Source: Bacteroides_D sp963546395
Lineage (GTDB): Bacteria; Bacteroidota; Bacteroidia; Bacteroidales; CAJPTX01
Direction: 5' to 3'
Assembly (NCBI GenBank): GCA_963546395.1
Contig: CAUUMS010000012.1
Location: 1 to 56,770 of the forward strand
Length of the DNA stretch: 56,770 bases
In this document: positions 24,034-33,248 of the stretch, one piece after another
Numbering within the stretch: the first letter of the stretch is position 1
Layout of the letters: each line of letters begins with the position of its first letter
The notes under the pieces: generated by a model
Seen by the model: the letters and a program-made list of their open reading frames with translations, nothing else
Databases searched by the model: none
What the model was told of the DNA's origin: nothing
Program-made: the position numbers and the translations under genes

Positions 24034-25077
24034 ATGCCGGTTTGTTCTCCTACCACGAGCGTTGATGCGCATACGTTTCTAGCCCTCTCGGGCGTGGGGG
24101 ATGTGATAGATGTGCGCTCGCCGCTAGAGTTTGCGCAGGGTCATATACCCGGTTCCGTGAATGTGCCGCTGTTTGATGATGAGCAACGTGCGGCTGTGGG
24201 TACGATGTACCAGCGACGGGGCTCCGAGGCCGCTATTGCGCTAGGCTTTGAGCTGGTGGGGCCCCGCATGGAATCTCTGCGGCAGGCGTGTTTGCGGCAT
24301 GCCGGGGACGGAGCTGCACGCATCCACTGCTGGCGTGGCGGAATGCGCTCGGAAAGCGTGGCGTGGTTGCTACAACGCTCGGGCTACAAGGTGTATCTCC
24401 TACAGGGAGGCTACAAGGCCTATCGTCACGAGGTGCTCGGTGCCTTTGAGCGCAGTCTCCGCCTGATTGTCCTGGGTGGTCTGACGGGGGCAGGTAAAAC
24501 GGATACATTACATGCCCTGCGGGCACAGGGCGAGCAGGTGCTCGACCTGGAGGGCCTGGCGCACCATAAGGGCTCGGCGTTTGGCTGGCTGGGGGAGAAG
24601 CCGCAGCCCTCTAGCGAGATGTTCGAGAATGCTCTGCATGCGCAGCTGGAGCGACTGGATCTGCGTAGGCGGATCTGGATTGAGGATGAGAGTCGGAATA
24701 TCGGGAAGGTCGTTGTGCCGCAGGCATTGCATCAGCAGATGGGGAAGGCTCGGACAGTGTTTCTAGAGGCGACTCATGCATCGAGGATGCAGCGACTCCT
24801 GCGAGACTATACGCGGTATAACCCGGCCGATATAGTTTCGGCCATCGAGCGTCTGCGTAAGCGGTTGGGCGACGAGGCTGTGAGGGAGTGCGTGGCGGCT
24901 GTTGAGCAAGGCGATTTTGAGACGGCAATTGGGATGGTACTGGCCTACTACGACAAGCGGTATGCCTATTCGCTCAACTATAAAGACCGCGAGATGATGC
25001 GCTTACCCGTGGGTGATGATGAGCCCCAGACGGTGGCGTGTAATCTGCGCACCTGGGCCGATGGGGCTGGACTGTAA
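24034..25077 (+). CDS. mnmH: tRNA 2-selenouridine synthase
   Basis: MnmH (SelU/YbbB) replaces the sulfur of 2-thiouridine at tRNA position 34 with selenium via a geranylated intermediate, using selenophosphate. The 347-residue protein has a rhodanese domain with catalytic Cys99 in HCWRGGMRSES and a P-loop GGLTGAGKT at 148-156, followed by the characteristic LEGLAHHKGSAFG. The start at 24034 gives the usual N-terminus; in-frame codons upstream add nine residues. selD is not in the window. mnmG and mnmA, which modify the same nucleotide, are both present elsewhere in the window. Confidence 0.95.
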   Translation: MPVCSPTTSVDAHTFLALSGVGDVIDVRSPLEFAQGHIPGSVNVPLFDDEQRAAVGTMYQRRGSEAAIALGFELVGPRMESLRQACLRHAGDGAARIHCWRGGMRSESVAWLLQRSGYKVYLLQGGYKAYRHEVLGAFERSLRLIVLGGLTGAGKTDTLHALRAQGEQVLDLEGLAHHKGSAFGWLGEKPQPSSEMFENALHAQLERLDLRRRIWIEDESRNIGKVVVPQALHQQMGKARTVFLEATHASRMQRLLRDYTRYNPADIVSAIERLRKRLGDEAVRECVAAVEQGDFETAIGMVLAYYDKRYAYSLNYKDREMMRLPVGDDEPQTVACNLRTWADGAGL

Positions 25078-25092
25078 TTCATTCCCACCCAG

Positions 25093-25117
25093 TCGCTATT
25101 GGCACGTGCAGTGGCGA
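25093..25117. terminator. hairpin between convergent mnmH and the 968-residue gene
   Basis: TCGCTATTG (25093-25101) pairs with CAGTGGCGA (25109-25117), with two G-U pairs, around a 7-base loop that is itself nearly palindromic. It sits in the 45-base gap between two stop codons and may act in both directions. No strong U-tract follows on either strand. Confidence 0.45.
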
Positions 25118-25122
25118 TAGGG

Positions 25123-28029
25123 CTAATGGATGGCAGAGGGGGCACACGTGTTGCCGATGGGAGGCACCGAGATGTTAAATACCCCCTGTAGGCTCCAGAT
25201 GTGGTGCTTTCGAGGCCCGAGCTGATCGCGGAAAGGGGATATGGCAAATCGGCCCCCAAGGCTTAGCTCGTAGTTCGTGCGGAATAGTATGACGTTCCCT
25301 ATAAGTTCCACGTCTACCGTGCGGAATAGGCTTTTGCGGAGTTGGCTATTTTGGATCCATGAGTAGTTTGCCCCGAGGCTACCGTAAAGCCGTTTGAGGT
25401 AGACCCATGAACCCATGTTGAGATCCGGGTAAGCCAGCGGTAGGGTGTACTGAAGGGATGCGCTGCGCATGGCGATACCGGTGAAGAGGCCCAGAGGGAG
25501 CTCATTTCTCGTGTTGGGGATGCTGAACGCTGAGGCTATGGGGATGCGATTCAGGAGCTGCCCATACGAGTAGCCTGCTAGACGGATGGAGTGGCTGGGT
25601 GCGACTCCCGGTAGGTACAACGTGACGTTGGCATCGTAGGTGGGAGAGACATACTTCCAGAGTGTAGGAGTCACGTGCCATGTACTTGTGATACTGATTC
25701 CTAACGGGGGGTATATGTCCCGCGTGGACTGGTAGCGGAGCCAGGCGAAATGTAGCCGTGCAAAGGCGTGTAACCGCATGTTCAGCGGCCGTAATGAGGC
25801 GGGGTGGTATCCGATGCGATTGGTGTAGTTGAGGCCTAGGCTCGGTTGCAGGTGTAGGAGCGAGGCACCCACATTCCAGCGCGCAGGGAACCTTAGGGCG
25901 AGTCGCCCTGTGAGCCGATGGGGATGGGCGATAATGCTACCGTCAGGACGCTGTTCTAGGCGGGGTGTGCCGCCCCATTCGCCAGAGAAGTCTACATGCG
26001 GCCAAATGCCAGTGTAGGAGAGCGCAAGGCCAGCACCGTGAGTTTGGCGATAGAAGTAGCCAGCTGATAGGCTTAGGGTGCCCAGCGTGTTTTGCGACAG
26101 GACGGTGAAGCCGAGGTTTGCCCCTCGCAGGAAGTCCACGTTGAGGGAGGGCCGGCCATAGAAGGGCATCCAGCTGTGAATGCGAATCAGGTGCCCCATC
26201 TTGTGGTAGGGTTTTCCGGATGGAAGCGGGTCGCCTGTAGTGCTTGTGCGGTAAATTACTTTTGTATCGCTAAACGGGTTGCAATCAGACGATAATGTGT
26301 CGACATGGATAGTGGGGCCTTTATGCGCTTGCTGGACGCGATAGCCGTTCACCGTATAGGATGCGAAGAGGAGTGAGTCGCCAGGGCCCTGGGCGATATC
26401 CTCAACACCGTACGAGGCCAGAGACAGCAGTTCGAATTGGGGACTTTGCGGATTCCGATTCGTCCATGGCAGGAATAGTCCCCGTCTGGCAAAGCGGTGG
26501 CTAGCGGAGAAATAGAGGCCGGCACTATCGGCATGAAGATTTGAGATATCTGCCAACAGCCCAGTGGCAATGGGCTGCAACGCCTGTGAACGCAGGTTGA
26601 GAAGCAGGAGATGGGCTCCCGCATCGTCTACTGCCCGGACGACGACTTTGTCAGGCCATGGCGTGGCACACAGCTCACGTAGCTCGTAGGTGGGCGGTAG
26701 GCTGATGGTATCCAGGTGAGGGCGCGCAGTATTCATGGGCAGTTGTGCAATACTGTAATGACCAGTGGTAGATACCGTTATGGCACATACTGTAGAGTCC
26801 CCAGGTAGGATGATGGGTGATATGAGTCGCTGACGGCGTGTGAGGGTCTTCACATGGCCGGTGGGGAGATGCATGAGGCGAATGTTGGAGTACTGCACAT
26901 CGCTCCAGATGGGGTGGCGATCGATTTCGCACCAGATGGCTAGCGTATCGCTGTAACGGACGGAGCCGTAGAGATAGGCTGGTTCGCAGAGCTTACGGGG
27001 TCGCTTCCCCGGGGCTATGGCGTAGCAGGCTAGACGATGATGGAAGTCGCGCTTCCAGAAGATTAGTTCCTTGACGATGCGCGAGTAGTGCGGATAACGT
27101 TCATCGCTGAATTCACCTCGTTCCTGGGCAATGGTGTCTGTGGGCAGCAATGCATGTGCTCGATACGTGCTATCGAGGGCCCGCAGGGCATCATTGAATA
27201 GTTGGTGCTGCGTCCGTCCCGTTAGCCCCTTGATGGCGAAATGAAAGGGGAATAGCGTGTAGGGGAGACGGCAGGCACGCCGCACGACCTCCCTCCAGAA
27301 GTCGTGCCCGTAACGGCGGGCCCCATGCTCTACCATGAGGGCTCCGAAATGGTAGTGGTTGGGAGCGTGATACCGTAGTGAACGATTGATGTACTGGTCG
27401 TATGATAGCTGATTCCCAGTGAGTAAGTCCGTTCGATATTGTTGGAATGTGATGGCACTCTGGGAGCGGCCATACCCACCAAGCCGACTCTCGTTGTAGA
27501 TGGCATCGCCCTCGAAGTACCACAGCGGGGTTAACCCTGAGGAGATAGCATGGCTTTGCTCGCCGAGTAGGTAGTAGAGCCACTTGTAGGGCCCGTTACC
27601 CAGGGCGTTCATCTGCGCATAATGGCGGATCTCATGTGAGACGAGGTGCTTGAGCCATGGTACAGGCAGGGCCATCTCGCCTCCAGTGAGGCTGTAGAGC
27701 TCCATCCGGGATGGCACCCAGGCCACTAGCCCATTGCTCACGGGGGTGAAATCGCGTAGTACCAGCGGGAACGGGCGACCACTCTCGTAGCCTAGCAGGG
27801 ACGGGGGGCGGAATGCTTGGGCATAGTCCGCCACGAGTCGTGCCAGCGAGTCGTGACCCTGTGGGTAGACAACTAGCAGCGGAGGGACAGCTATCTTATA
27901 GCGGCGGAGCGTGGGTTGCTCGCCTCCACCCGATAGGTATTGCGCTTTTAGGGATGCAATGCGCCCGCCTGAGGTTAGCGTGATGGCAACAAGTAGAGCG
28001 AGTTGGGCGAGGCGTTTGAGGTGCAACAT
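25123..28029 (-). CDS. Exported gluzincin-like metallopeptidase / propeller / beta-barrel protein
   Basis: A 968-residue protein I do not recognise as a named family. After a signal peptide (cleavage before Gln30) there is a zinc-peptidase-like domain: HEIRH at residues 132-136 and, 37 residues on, YFEGDA with Glu173, the HExxH...E ligand set of gluzincins such as family M1. From about 330 to 620 are repeats resembling a TolB-like propeller (SAGLYFSASHRFARRG). From about 640 to the end the sequence alternates in short amphipathic strands with aromatic residues, as in an outer-membrane barrel. It is the last gene of a four-gene run with envelope-polymer genes. A surface or periplasmic processing enzyme anchored by its own barrel is my inference. 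Confidence 0.7.
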   Translation of the reverse strand: MLHLKRLAQLALLVAITLTSGGRIASLKAQYLSGGGEQPTLRRYKIAVPPLLVVYPQGHDSLARLVADYAQAFRPPSLLGYESGRPFPLVLRDFTPVSNGLVAWVPSRMELYSLTGGEMALPVPWLKHLVSHEIRHYAQMNALGNGPYKWLYYLLGEQSHAISSGLTPLWYFEGDAIYNESRLGGYGRSQSAITFQQYRTDLLTGNQLSYDQYINRSLRYHAPNHYHFGALMVEHGARRYGHDFWREVVRRACRLPYTLFPFHFAIKGLTGRTQHQLFNDALRALDSTYRAHALLPTDTIAQERGEFSDERYPHYSRIVKELIFWKRDFHHRLACYAIAPGKRPRKLCEPAYLYGSVRYSDTLAIWCEIDRHPIWSDVQYSNIRLMHLPTGHVKTLTRRQRLISPIILPGDSTVCAITVSTTGHYSIAQLPMNTARPHLDTISLPPTYELRELCATPWPDKVVVRAVDDAGAHLLLLNLRSQALQPIATGLLADISNLHADSAGLYFSASHRFARRGLFLPWTNRNPQSPQFELLSLASYGVEDIAQGPGDSLLFASYTVNGYRVQQAHKGPTIHVDTLSSDCNPFSDTKVIYRTSTTGDPLPSGKPYHKMGHLIRIHSWMPFYGRPSLNVDFLRGANLGFTVLSQNTLGTLSLSAGYFYRQTHGAGLALSYTGIWPHVDFSGEWGGTPRLEQRPDGSIIAHPHRLTGRLALRFPARWNVGASLLHLQPSLGLNYTNRIGYHPASLRPLNMRLHAFARLHFAWLRYQSTRDIYPPLGISITSTWHVTPTLWKYVSPTYDANVTLYLPGVAPSHSIRLAGYSYGQLLNRIPIASAFSIPNTRNELPLGLFTGIAMRSASLQYTLPLAYPDLNMGSWVYLKRLYGSLGANYSWIQNSQLRKSLFRTVDVELIGNVILFRTNYELSLGGRFAISPFRDQLGPRKHHIWSLQGVFNISVPPIGNTCAPSAIH

Positions 28030-28046
28030 TGTGGGTAGGGCCAGAT

Positions 28047-28778
28047 TTAGGCTTCGCCACGGGCAAGCATGCTCTCGGCAATGGTAAAGTCGATGGAATG
28101 GGTGAGTTTGATATTGCTCGATTGCCCGGGTACGTAGCAGATTTTTATATTATCGATGGCATTAATTATCACACCGCAAGTGTCTGTGGCATCGTGCGTG
28201 CTGGTATTACTAATGTACTCCTTATAGGCTCTGATGAGTAGCCCAAGGCGAAAGCCCTGGGGAGTCTGGGCGCAGGCCAATTCGGATCTCACGGGGGCTC
28301 CGAGAACATGCCCTGTGGAGGTGTCAACCCGAAGTATGGTGTCAGTGCAGGGAATGGCAGGGGTGACGGCCTCGGCGGCTGCTAGGGCATCAATGACGCT
28401 CTGTAGGAGTTCTGCCGAGAGCAGGGGGCGTGCCGCATCATGGAATATGAGGTTGGTGTCCTCGTGCGGGAGATGCTGGTAGGCCTGTATGGCCAGGTGG
28501 CACGACGTGAATCTATCTGCCCCTCCTGGGATCACAGTGCGCACTTTGGGGTAGAGAGCCGTGGCGTATTTGGCCGTTACGTCGTGAACCCAGTCCCAGT
28601 CGGTTACAATGCATATCTCATCGATACCCGGGCACGTACTGAAGCGGTCGAGGCTGTAACGTATGACCTCTTGTCCACCGAGCTGGCGATACTGTTTGGG
28701 CAGGGTGGAGCTATCCCCCATGCGACTCCCTTTGCCGGCCGCCAAGATAACCCCTACATTGTATTGCTTGCGGTTCAT
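28047..28778 (-). CDS. IspD/TarI-family cytidylyltransferase
   Basis: A 243-residue CTP-dependent nucleotidyltransferase. The nucleotide loop AAGKGSRMG is at 13-21, PKQ at 27-29, HDAARP at 113-118, PVR at 162-164, QTPQ at 171-174 and NIK at 222-224. These are shared by IspD (methylerythritol phosphate) and TarI/Bcs1 (ribitol phosphate). Two features resemble TarI more: a Trp near residue 63 (DWVHD) and TDTC at 198-201 where IspD usually has TD-E/D-AS. It lies between a flippase and an envelope gene, not near ispF, which also suits polyol-phosphate activation. Whether this is the genome's only IspD cannot be told from the window. It overlaps the flippase gene by one base. Confidence 0.78.
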   Translation of the reverse strand: MNRKQYNVGVILAAGKGSRMGDSSTLPKQYRQLGGQEVIRYSLDRFSTCPGIDEICIVTDWDWVHDVTAKYATALYPKVRTVIPGGADRFTSCHLAIQAYQHLPHEDTNLIFHDAARPLLSAELLQSVIDALAAAEAVTPAIPCTDTILRVDTSTGHVLGAPVRSELACAQTPQGFRLGLLIRAYKEYISNTSTHDATDTCGVIINAIDNIKICYVPGQSSNIKLTHSIDFTIAESMLARGEA

Positions 28779-30220
28779 TATGGCGCAGGATTACGGTGAA
28801 GACGTTTGCGGATGATGCCAAAGAGCGTGTGAGCCATGGCGCGTACACTCGATGAGCTGACGTAGGCCCCGGTGCCAAGCAGTAGGCAGAAGGTGGCCCC
28901 GCGAGCGATGAGTAGTAGGCCCAGATTGTGAGTGTATACCATGTACGCTCCCGTTACGGCTACTAGTGTGCATAGCAGGAGTAGCACTGCGTATCCGAGC
29001 CACTCCCGGATGCGAATCGTATCGCGCAACATGTAGAGGTAGTAGCCCTGTAGGATGAGTTCCGACACTACGTAGCCTATGGCGGCCCCCTTGGCTCCGA
29101 GTTTGGGGATTAGCAGTGTGTCCACTATGATGATTGCCACTGCGCTAATTATCAATCCTTTTAGGACTCTATTCTCTCGCTTTAACGTAACGCCCACGAA
29201 GTAGAGCCCCATGCCGGATAAGAAGATGGGCAGGCTCACGATGCGTAGGATGCCATCGGCCCCAGCGAAGGTATCACCGAGGAGTATTGAGCACAGCGGG
29301 GTGGCAATGGAGAATAGTCCCCCGGCGGCAAAGAGGCCAATGAGTAATCCTACCCTAATTTGCTGCCCTAGCATGCGATTGAATTCGCCTTGCTCCCCCT
29401 GGCCGAGCAGATTGGTGAGGCGTGGGAACATGACATTGCCGAGCACTGATATCAGCGTGATGCCTATGCGTGCCAGGCGTGCCGAGTAATCGTATATCGC
29501 AAGCTCGCTCCTCGGTGCCAAATAGCCCAGTATGACGCGGTCGAGCGATATGAGGATGGTGGTCATCAGGATAGGCAGGAAGAGGGCCGATGCAGGCCTG
29601 AGCATGGTGCGCAGCGTCTCTACTATGGATGCCAGTGCGATGCGGATGCCGACTCGCTTGAGGGTTAGCCAGTAGAAGACATTGCTGACGAGGACAGCCC
29701 CCTGCTGTATGACGATGAATAGCCAGAATTGATCGGCACGACGAACTACGAGGAGCACTAATCCGGTGCCCAGGGCTCGCATGGTGACAGTGCGGATGGC
29801 TATGCGATCGAAACGCTCAAGGCCACCGTAGAGCCAGACTAGGTCGGTGGCCGTGCCCATGAGCAGTAGGCAGAACAGTAGTAGGTATGGTCGCTCGCTA
29901 GGTGTCTGGAGTAAGGCCCAGAGAGCGAATAGTATGGTACTTATGCCAGTGAATAGTAACTGGTACGTAAGACCTCTTGATGCGACCTGCTGTAAATCAT
30001 GAGGATTATCCCGAACCCGAGCCACTTCCCGTACGCCGTATAGCGGTAATCCGAGGGTGCCGAGGATGCCGAAGTACCCGGCCACAGCAGCTCCGAAGGA
30101 GTTGATACCCAGTGTGGCACTGCCGAATAGGCGGGTGATATACGGCATGAGCACCAGTCCCATAAGGAGCGAGCTCACCTGCATGGCGGCTATTGAGATG
30201 GCGTTCCGTACTATTCGCAT
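28778..30220 (-). CDS. Wzx-type oligosaccharide flippase
   Basis: A 480-residue protein with about 12-14 membrane helices and the family start IAAMQVSSLLMGLVLMPYIT. It should move an undecaprenyl-linked glycan across the inner membrane. Charged residues between helices and GVREVARVRD after the second helix are typical of O-antigen and capsule flippases. It follows the LtaS-like gene by 31 bases and shares one base with the cytidylyltransferase gene, so the three proteins are probably made together. Confidence 0.9.
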   Translation of the reverse strand: MRIVRNAISIAAMQVSSLLMGLVLMPYITRLFGSATLGINSFGAAVAGYFGILGTLGLPLYGVREVARVRDNPHDLQQVASRGLTYQLLFTGISTILFALWALLQTPSERPYLLLFCLLLMGTATDLVWLYGGLERFDRIAIRTVTMRALGTGLVLLVVRRADQFWLFIVIQQGAVLVSNVFYWLTLKRVGIRIALASIVETLRTMLRPASALFLPILMTTILISLDRVILGYLAPRSELAIYDYSARLARIGITLISVLGNVMFPRLTNLLGQGEQGEFNRMLGQQIRVGLLIGLFAAGGLFSIATPLCSILLGDTFAGADGILRIVSLPIFLSGMGLYFVGVTLKRENRVLKGLIISAVAIIIVDTLLIPKLGAKGAAIGYVVSELILQGYYLYMLRDTIRIREWLGYAVLLLLCTLVAVTGAYMVYTHNLGLLLIARGATFCLLLGTGAYVSSSSVRAMAHTLFGIIRKRLHRNPAP

Positions 30221-30251
30221 CGGCCTAGGGGCTGGGGTGTTCCGCGGGCTG

Positions 30252-32312
30252 CTATCGCTTTAGTAGCCCCTCGATGTAATCCCTCTCTTGCCACTCTTTC
30301 ATCAGAAATGCAGCTAGGGCAGCTTCCCGAGCATTAGCCCAGCGTATGAGGGTGTGTTGCCGAGGGGTTGGGGATATGTTGCGGGTCATCTGACCGGTCA
30401 CGCTGTCGCACGTGGCGTAGAATTGGGTACCCCACTCCACAAAGTCGTACTGCGTGAGGGCAAAGGTGTTGCTGTATACGGCCGCGTGAGGTTGCTCCGC
30501 TCTCTCTTTGCTCAGGAGATTCCCACCTACCTTCAAATAGCGGGCACCCGGTAGGGTTAGGTGATAGAGTGTGGGAAATATGTCATGATGCGAGGCGAAT
30601 AGTGTCGTGTCGACGGTAGCATTACGACGGTATGCTTCGGGGATATACAGAAAGAGAGGCACTCCGTAGCGAGCCAGGGGCTGCTCCCCGAAGTTTAAAG
30701 TTTGCTTTAGCGTGTGGTCGCCCGTGATGGCCACTATGGTGTTCTGAGCTTGCGGAGATGAGCGCAGCCTGTGCAAGAAATGGCCCAGCCAGTCGCATGC
30801 GTAGCGGAAAGCGATGAAGTTGCGGCGAGCCACGTCGGATGCACACCGGATGATGGCCGTGACGCTGTCCGGAATGACCATCCTGCTAGCGAACTCCCCC
30901 TGTGGCACGTCGTACGGGGTGTGATGCGAGATGCTCATCCCGTAGATAAACTGAGGCGTTTGGGCACTATCTAGCACGTTCAGAATACGCTCGAACATGG
31001 CCTCATCATGCACGCCCCATTCACCAGTGGGAGCGTGTAGGGCAAACTTTGCGAGCTCTACATCCCCCTCTAGGTGGTCGAACCCTTGCTGTGAGAAGAA
31101 GGTAAACAGGTTCTGCCAGCCGAGGCGTTGTCCGGTGATATACCAGGTTTCGTAGCCGGCCCGTTGGAATGTTCGCTGGGCCGAATAGGCTAGGGGCATG
31201 TGTGCCCTGCCGGTTTGGCTGATATTGCGGAATGGGGAGCCGAATAGGATCCCCTCCATGGAGATCATGGTGCCCCCGGCGGCACTCACGAAGTTAGGGT
31301 ACCACAGCAAGCCGTTCAGCTCCGGGCCAAAGGCTCCTAGCAGGTCAAAATCGCCGTGGTCGAAGTGCATGTAGTAGCTCCCAAGGCTCTCCATTTGCAG
31401 GAATACCACGTGAGCCCGGGCCAGTGCGCTATCCGATGATGGGACGCTATCCACGAGGGCCTCTAGGGCGTTGGTCTCCGTTACCGGATACCCGACATAG
31501 GCCGATACTGCTTCGCTGATAGAGGCAAAGCCGTTGCGGCGTAGTATGCTGGGCAGATCCTCATCATTGCGGGCTATGCGGTACTTCTTGATGGCGTATT
31601 GCGCCGCCATGGGGGCATTCATGGGGAGCTGATTGATGAGGGCATTGTTGGATACCACGCTGTGCCCGTCCCCGAGCGGTCGATCGCCCAGCGTGCCGCG
31701 CGCAAGCCCCAGGAAAGCGGCGATGAGCGCAACTGCGAGGCCAATCCGACTGCCGAGCCCGAATGTTCGCCCGTGCACCCGCGCAATCCGGCGCATGAGC
31801 ATGAAGAGGAGGAATATTGCGATCGATAGCCCCAGCGCAATCCGCAGCACGGGGAAATCAGTCCACACGGAGCGCAGCACGGCACTCGTATCGTCGTCGA
31901 TGATGCCGAAAGCCGTGATATTCAGATGTTCCTGGAAGAATTGGATATAGAACAGGTCAATGACTCCGAGGATGAGCAGGAACGTCATAACCACGAATCC
32001 CCACCAGCGGGCCACAGATGTTGTCCATGTAGCGTGCGTAGTGGGCTTAAGAGGCACCGTAGCCGCAAGAAGGAACCCTAGGGGTAGGTAAAGAATAGAT
32101 AGTACCTTTGCATCGAATCGTAGCCCCATCCAGAAGGCGCGAGCGAGGTCTCCTGCATGTTCCGAGGCGAGCGCATTGCGCGTGAAGGCTAGCAGCTGCA
32201 CCAGGCGGAATGCCCCAAGCAGGATGAGGGATGCGAGGAAGATGAGGAGGAGCATGCGGAGCAAACGCCCAAAGGCGGGCGATAGCTGACGGGGGGGGGT
32301 AGATCTTCCCAT
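30252..32312 (-). CDS. LtaS-like sulfatase-fold phosphotransferase
   Basis: A 686-residue inner-membrane enzyme: five N-terminal helices, then a large periplasmic domain of the alkaline phosphatase/sulfatase fold. The metal-binding region has VFLQMESLGS, the nucleophile is probably Thr348 in AGGTMISMEGILFG, and later metal ligands are in GVHDEAMF and TGDHTLK. In Gram-positive LtaS this layout polymerises glycerol phosphate; Gram-negative relatives add phosphoglycerol or phosphoethanolamine to glycans or lipids. The substrate here is unknown. It is first in a cluster with a flippase and a TarI/IspD-like cytidylyltransferase. A near-match -7 element (TACCTTCG, 32351-32344) lies upstream. Confidence 0.88.
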   Translation of the reverse strand: MGRSTPPRQLSPAFGRLLRMLLLIFLASLILLGAFRLVQLLAFTRNALASEHAGDLARAFWMGLRFDAKVLSILYLPLGFLLAATVPLKPTTHATWTTSVARWWGFVVMTFLLILGVIDLFYIQFFQEHLNITAFGIIDDDTSAVLRSVWTDFPVLRIALGLSIAIFLLFMLMRRIARVHGRTFGLGSRIGLAVALIAAFLGLARGTLGDRPLGDGHSVVSNNALINQLPMNAPMAAQYAIKKYRIARNDEDLPSILRRNGFASISEAVSAYVGYPVTETNALEALVDSVPSSDSALARAHVVFLQMESLGSYYMHFDHGDFDLLGAFGPELNGLLWYPNFVSAAGGTMISMEGILFGSPFRNISQTGRAHMPLAYSAQRTFQRAGYETWYITGQRLGWQNLFTFFSQQGFDHLEGDVELAKFALHAPTGEWGVHDEAMFERILNVLDSAQTPQFIYGMSISHHTPYDVPQGEFASRMVIPDSVTAIIRCASDVARRNFIAFRYACDWLGHFLHRLRSSPQAQNTIVAITGDHTLKQTLNFGEQPLARYGVPLFLYIPEAYRRNATVDTTLFASHHDIFPTLYHLTLPGARYLKVGGNLLSKERAEQPHAAVYSNTFALTQYDFVEWGTQFYATCDSVTGQMTRNISPTPRQHTLIRWANAREAALAAFLMKEWQERDYIEGLLKR

Positions 32313-32343
32313 GTTGGGCGTGTATTCGCACTTTGCCGATTCG

Positions 32344-32351
32344 CGAAGGTA
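32344..32351 (-). promoter_or_regulatory. possible -7 element for the LtaS-like cluster
   Basis: TACCTTCG on the minus strand differs from TAnnTTTG by one base and lies 31 bases before the start at 32312. No -33 element is clear. Confidence 0.3.
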
Positions 32352-32401
32352 ATGCGCAGAGGACGAACTTAAGGGGCGTTGTAATTCCTGATGCGAGAGC
32401 T

Positions 32402-33193
32402 ATGGGTGAGCCAAAAATTTCGGTGGTAATCCACACGTATAACTCGGAGCGTTTCCTGGCTCGGGTGTTGAACTCCGTGCGGGAGTTCGATGAGATCCTG
32501 ATCTGTGATATGTATAGCGAGGATGCCACCCTGTCCATTGCGCAGGAGTTCGGAGCGCGGGTCGTGATGCATGAGCGGTTGCGATTTGCTGATCCTGCCC
32601 GCAATTTCGCCATACAGGCTGCCACGCACGATTGGGTTCTGGTGGTCGACTCCGATGAGCTTATCACGGCTCCTCTGCGTGAGTACCTCTACCAGCATTT
32701 GCAGAAACCGAATCCTGAAGAGGGAATTCGCATTCCACGCCATAACTACCTGATGGGTCGATTTATGCATGGGGAATATCCCGACCCTATTCTGCGCTTC
32801 TTCCGTAAGGACCGCACAGTGTGGCCGCCCTATGTGCATCGTCAGCCCGAGGTGGACGGCCGGGTAATTGCCCTGCCTCCTAGCCGTCATGATTGCGCCA
32901 TCGTGCACCTTATCAACCCGTCGGTACAATCGTGGGTCACTAAGGCCAATGTGTATACTGACCTGGAGATCCCTAAGCGGGCCGATCAATCGTTCCCGTG
33001 GTGGAAAATGCTCTTTGGCCCCTGGTACCGCTTCTTCAAAGCCTATGTGCTTAAGGGGGGCTTTCGCGATGGTAGGGCGGGCTACGTCCATGCGCGGCTC
33101 GCGTACATTTACAAGTTCCTCACCATTGCCAAGATTTGGGAGTCCCGCCTATCCCCGGAGGACATGGATCCCGTGTTGCGAGACGAGAAGTAG
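32402..33193 (+). CDS. Family 2 glycosyltransferase (WaaE/KdtX-like)
   Basis: A cytoplasmic GT-A glycosyltransferase of 263 residues. It opens with ISVVIHTYNSERFLARVLNS, has ILICDMYSEDAT in place of the usual VVDSGSTD, and carries the metal-binding acid motif DSDE at 83-86. LRFFRKDRTVWPPYVH in the second half is typical of WaaE/KdtX-type lipopolysaccharide core enzymes. The sugar and acceptor are unknown. I chose the ATG at 32402 because the family motif starts six residues later; an upstream in-frame ATG at 32333 adds 23 unlikely residues. It diverges from the LtaS-like cluster and is followed by manC. Confidence 0.9.
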   Translation: MGEPKISVVIHTYNSERFLARVLNSVREFDEILICDMYSEDATLSIAQEFGARVVMHERLRFADPARNFAIQAATHDWVLVVDSDELITAPLREYLYQHLQKPNPEEGIRIPRHNYLMGRFMHGEYPDPILRFFRKDRTVWPPYVHRQPEVDGRVIALPPSRHDCAIVHLINPSVQSWVTKANVYTDLEIPKRADQSFPWWKMLFGPWYRFFKAYVLKGGFRDGRAGYVHARLAYIYKFLTIAKIWESRLSPEDMDPVLRDEK

Positions 33194-33248
33194 CGGCTCG
33201 GGCTGTTTGCCTGGCAGATGTCACCGTAGCACCGAATACCGTTGGTAG

